Shown here piece after piece: positions 62,104 through 64,000 of a stretch of 64,000 bases of DNA. Within the stretch, counting starts at the first letter, position 1. The number at the start of each line of letters is the position of its first letter. Below the pieces are notes generated by a model. The model ran no database searches. It saw only the letters and a program-made list of their open reading frames with translations, and was not told the DNA's origin. A program made the position numbers and the translations under genes. The stretch is taken from positions 41,441 through 105,440 of the forward strand of contig CALTCK010000004.1 of the NCBI GenBank assembly GCA_943842625.1, written 5' to 3'. This DNA comes from an uncultured Flavobacteriaceae bacterium. GTDB lineage: Bacteria; Bacteroidota; Bacteroidia; Flavobacteriales; Flavobacteriaceae.

Positions 62104-64000
62104 TTAAATCAACGATTTTAAATGTTCATAAATCATGACCATAGCCAGAGTATCTAGTTCGCAATAGCGCTTAAGTCCTTCTGCTATAAGGTCTCGTTCC
62201 CAAGCTTCCATATTAGAGTACTGTATTTTACCATAAGCAGTTAAAGCGGCTCCTCCGTCATCAATATTTTTTATTCCTGACAACCTAGTTTCTATTTCTT
62301 CTTGGCTTAGGTCATCAAAAACCGGTTTTAAGGTTTTGTAAGGATCTTCAATCTCACCATTCTTTACAGTTAACCAAGTATGGTCATGGTCTGAGGGAAT
62401 ATTTTTACTGGTAACTTGAATTTCACTAATTGGACGACTGTATTTATTTTGAACAAAAGAACCGGTTTTTAAAATAGCGGGTAGTACTTTTTTAATCGAA
62501 TTAGAACCATAGGTATGCGGATTGTAATAAAACTTTTTAATAACCTTACACAGATCTACCATATTACGTTCTGGGGTGGCCCAAGGATTGGGATGCTTAT
62601 TTTTTGGCTTACTAATAGTTTCTATAAAAGCAATTAATTTTTCTTTAAGCAGATGATCACTAGCCTTGAGTTGGTCTCTAATAGCGTTAAGTATGGTGTT
62701 TTCATGAGTGGAATAACAAAAAATAGTTCCTTCATCATGTCGTAAAGCTTCCATAAGCTCCTCCATAAAAATAAAATTAGGAAATTGTCCTGGAACGGTA
62801 TTTATATATTCGGAAGCATGCTCAATACGACCATCTTCATGATAGATGTGGTGAGAAAACTGAAAAGCAATCTGCTCGTAAGGTCTCCGCCCTATATGAA
62901 AGGGTAAGGGAACTGTAGAGGTCTCAAAATCGATAAAATGCAAGGGAAATTTCCAACTATTCATGGCTTCTCTTAAACCTTCTACATCAATAAAATCAGT
63001 GAAATCATCCTCACGTTCTTTTTCTATTTGTAGCCATTGTCGCTCCGTACGGTGTAATTGTCCGGCCTTTTCCTTATACTTAATGTCACTAGGGCTTAAT
63101 TGTGATTTAAATAGCAGACCTTGCTCCATTAACTTTGGATCTTTTAAATCCCAAACGTTAAAAATAGTAGGTTTTTTAAAATCCTCGTCAGTCCAGTGGT
63201 ATTGGGTTTTAAAACAATGCTGGAACCCTGATTTTTTTTGTTTCCCCTCTGGCGTGCTATCCTTTTTAAACTCACATTGCTTGCAAGCTGAGAATTTTGC
63301 CGGCCAGTTAGGGTAATAGTTATTGATTCGAATATCGCTTAACAAATCGATGGCTTCATGAAAATTTAAATTTTCATAATAGGTGTGTTCCCCACTATGG
63401 ATTTTTGACACTACATCAAATAGATTTTCAGTGTATAATAAATTAATCCCTAGCTTCTTAATGTCCTTTTCTTTTACCTCAACACCCGTTCTTTTTCCAT
63501 TTTTTTTGATACGGAATAATTGGTTTAACCCTTCGTAATCGGTCGCCTTAGTTTTATCAACCAAACATAAATAAGGAGTTATCTTACAATTTGGTAAACA
63601 TTTTTGAGCCACATAGGTTTGAAATGCTAAATCAAAAAGATAGGGTTTCCATCCACTAACTATTTTTCTTTTCTTTTTGGTTAAAAAATTATCTTCTTTT
63701 CTGGGATCTATCGATTTTGCTTTTACCTCAATAAGTTTAATTTGATTTCCCTTCTTTACCAAAAGATCGGTTCTTATAAATAAATCATCGATATAAAAGG
63801 CAGCTTCAAAAATAACTACATTCTCTCGTTGTAATAAGGCAGTAGTTTGATCTGCTAAGTCCTGGTAATCGTAATCTTTTCTATCTTCTGGATCTTCTAT
63901 TAAGATGCCCTCAGGATATTGTAACCGAGCATACTCTTCTATCTGAAATCCTCCACTAGCTAGGGCTTGTAAAAAAGTGTCGTATTTTTTTACATTATGA
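62104..64000 (-). CDS. DUF2779-family protein (PD-(D/E)xK nuclease + DEDD exonuclease-like), 5' end beyond window
   Basis: IRTDLLVKKGNQIKLIEVKAK nuclease core; LHFIDFETSTVPLPFHIGRRPYEQIAFQFSHH; frame stays open from 63762 to the window edge. Confidence 0.85.
   Translation of the reverse strand, partial: HNVKKYDTFLQALASGGFQIEEYARLQYPEGILIEDPEDRKDYDYQDLADQTTALLQRENVVIFEAAFYIDDLFIRTDLLVKKGNQIKLIEVKAKSIDPRKEDNFLTKKKRKIVSGWKPYLFDLAFQTYVAQKCLPNCKITPYLCLVDKTKATDYEGLNQLFRIKKNGKRTGVEVKEKDIKKLGINLLYTENLFDVVSKIHSGEHTYYENLNFHEAIDLLSDIRINNYYPNWPAKFSACKQCEFKKDSTPEGKQKKSGFQHCFKTQYHWTDEDFKKPTIFNVWDLKDPKLMEQGLLFKSQLSPSDIKYKEKAGQLHRTERQWLQIEKEREDDFTDFIDVEGLREAMNSWKFPLHFIDFETSTVPLPFHIGRRPYEQIAFQFSHHIYHEDGRIEHASEYINTVPGQFPNFIFMEELMEALRHDEGTIFCYSTHENTILNAIRDQLKASDHLLKEKLIAFIETISKPKNKHPNPWATPERNMVDLCKVIKKFYYNPHTYGSNSIKKVLPAILKTGSFVQNKYSRPISEIQVTSKNIPSDHDHTWLTVKNGEIEDPYKTLKPVFDDLSQEEIETRLSGIKNIDDGGAALTAYGKIQYSNMEAWERDLIAEGLKRYCELDTLAMVMIYEHLKSLI

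Overview
AT-rich chromosomal window from a Flavobacteriia/Bacteroidetes-type bacterium (inferred from the GENNYALAA tmRNA tag and gene families). Positions 1-27.7 kb look mostly like core genome: cell-envelope genes, an FtsE-like ATPase, a subtilase, a glycan/polysaccharide locus (GT2/GT4, FdtA-like isomerase, DegT aminotransferase, two flippases), typA, kdsA and a LYS1-like dehydrogenase. A complete tmRNA gene (ssrA) lies at 27764-28160. Downstream of it I see a 20 kb accessory array in which degenerate copies of the tmRNA 3' end plus an AT-rich hairpin recur in the same orientation at about 30.85, 33.6, 34.3, 37.55, 38.8, 47.1 and 48.26 kb. They divide the DNA into small cargo modules: EVE-like/HNH nuclease with a small kinase; VWA + MoxR ATPase; flavodoxin-fold oxidoreductase; ion channel + small protein + KAP NTPase; serine hydrolase; a larger module; and two small hypotheticals. 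No integrase is visible in the window. I read this as a stack of site-specific integration scars (a tycheposon-like or integrative-cassette array) and consider it the most interesting structure here. Further downstream are an RmuC-like nuclease divergent from an operon ending in an ATP-dependent ligase, a membrane NTPase with a frameshift, and a partial DUF2779 nuclease. Several genes are broken by single-base indels, which could be real decay or assembly error. All family assignments come from reading motifs, without database searches.
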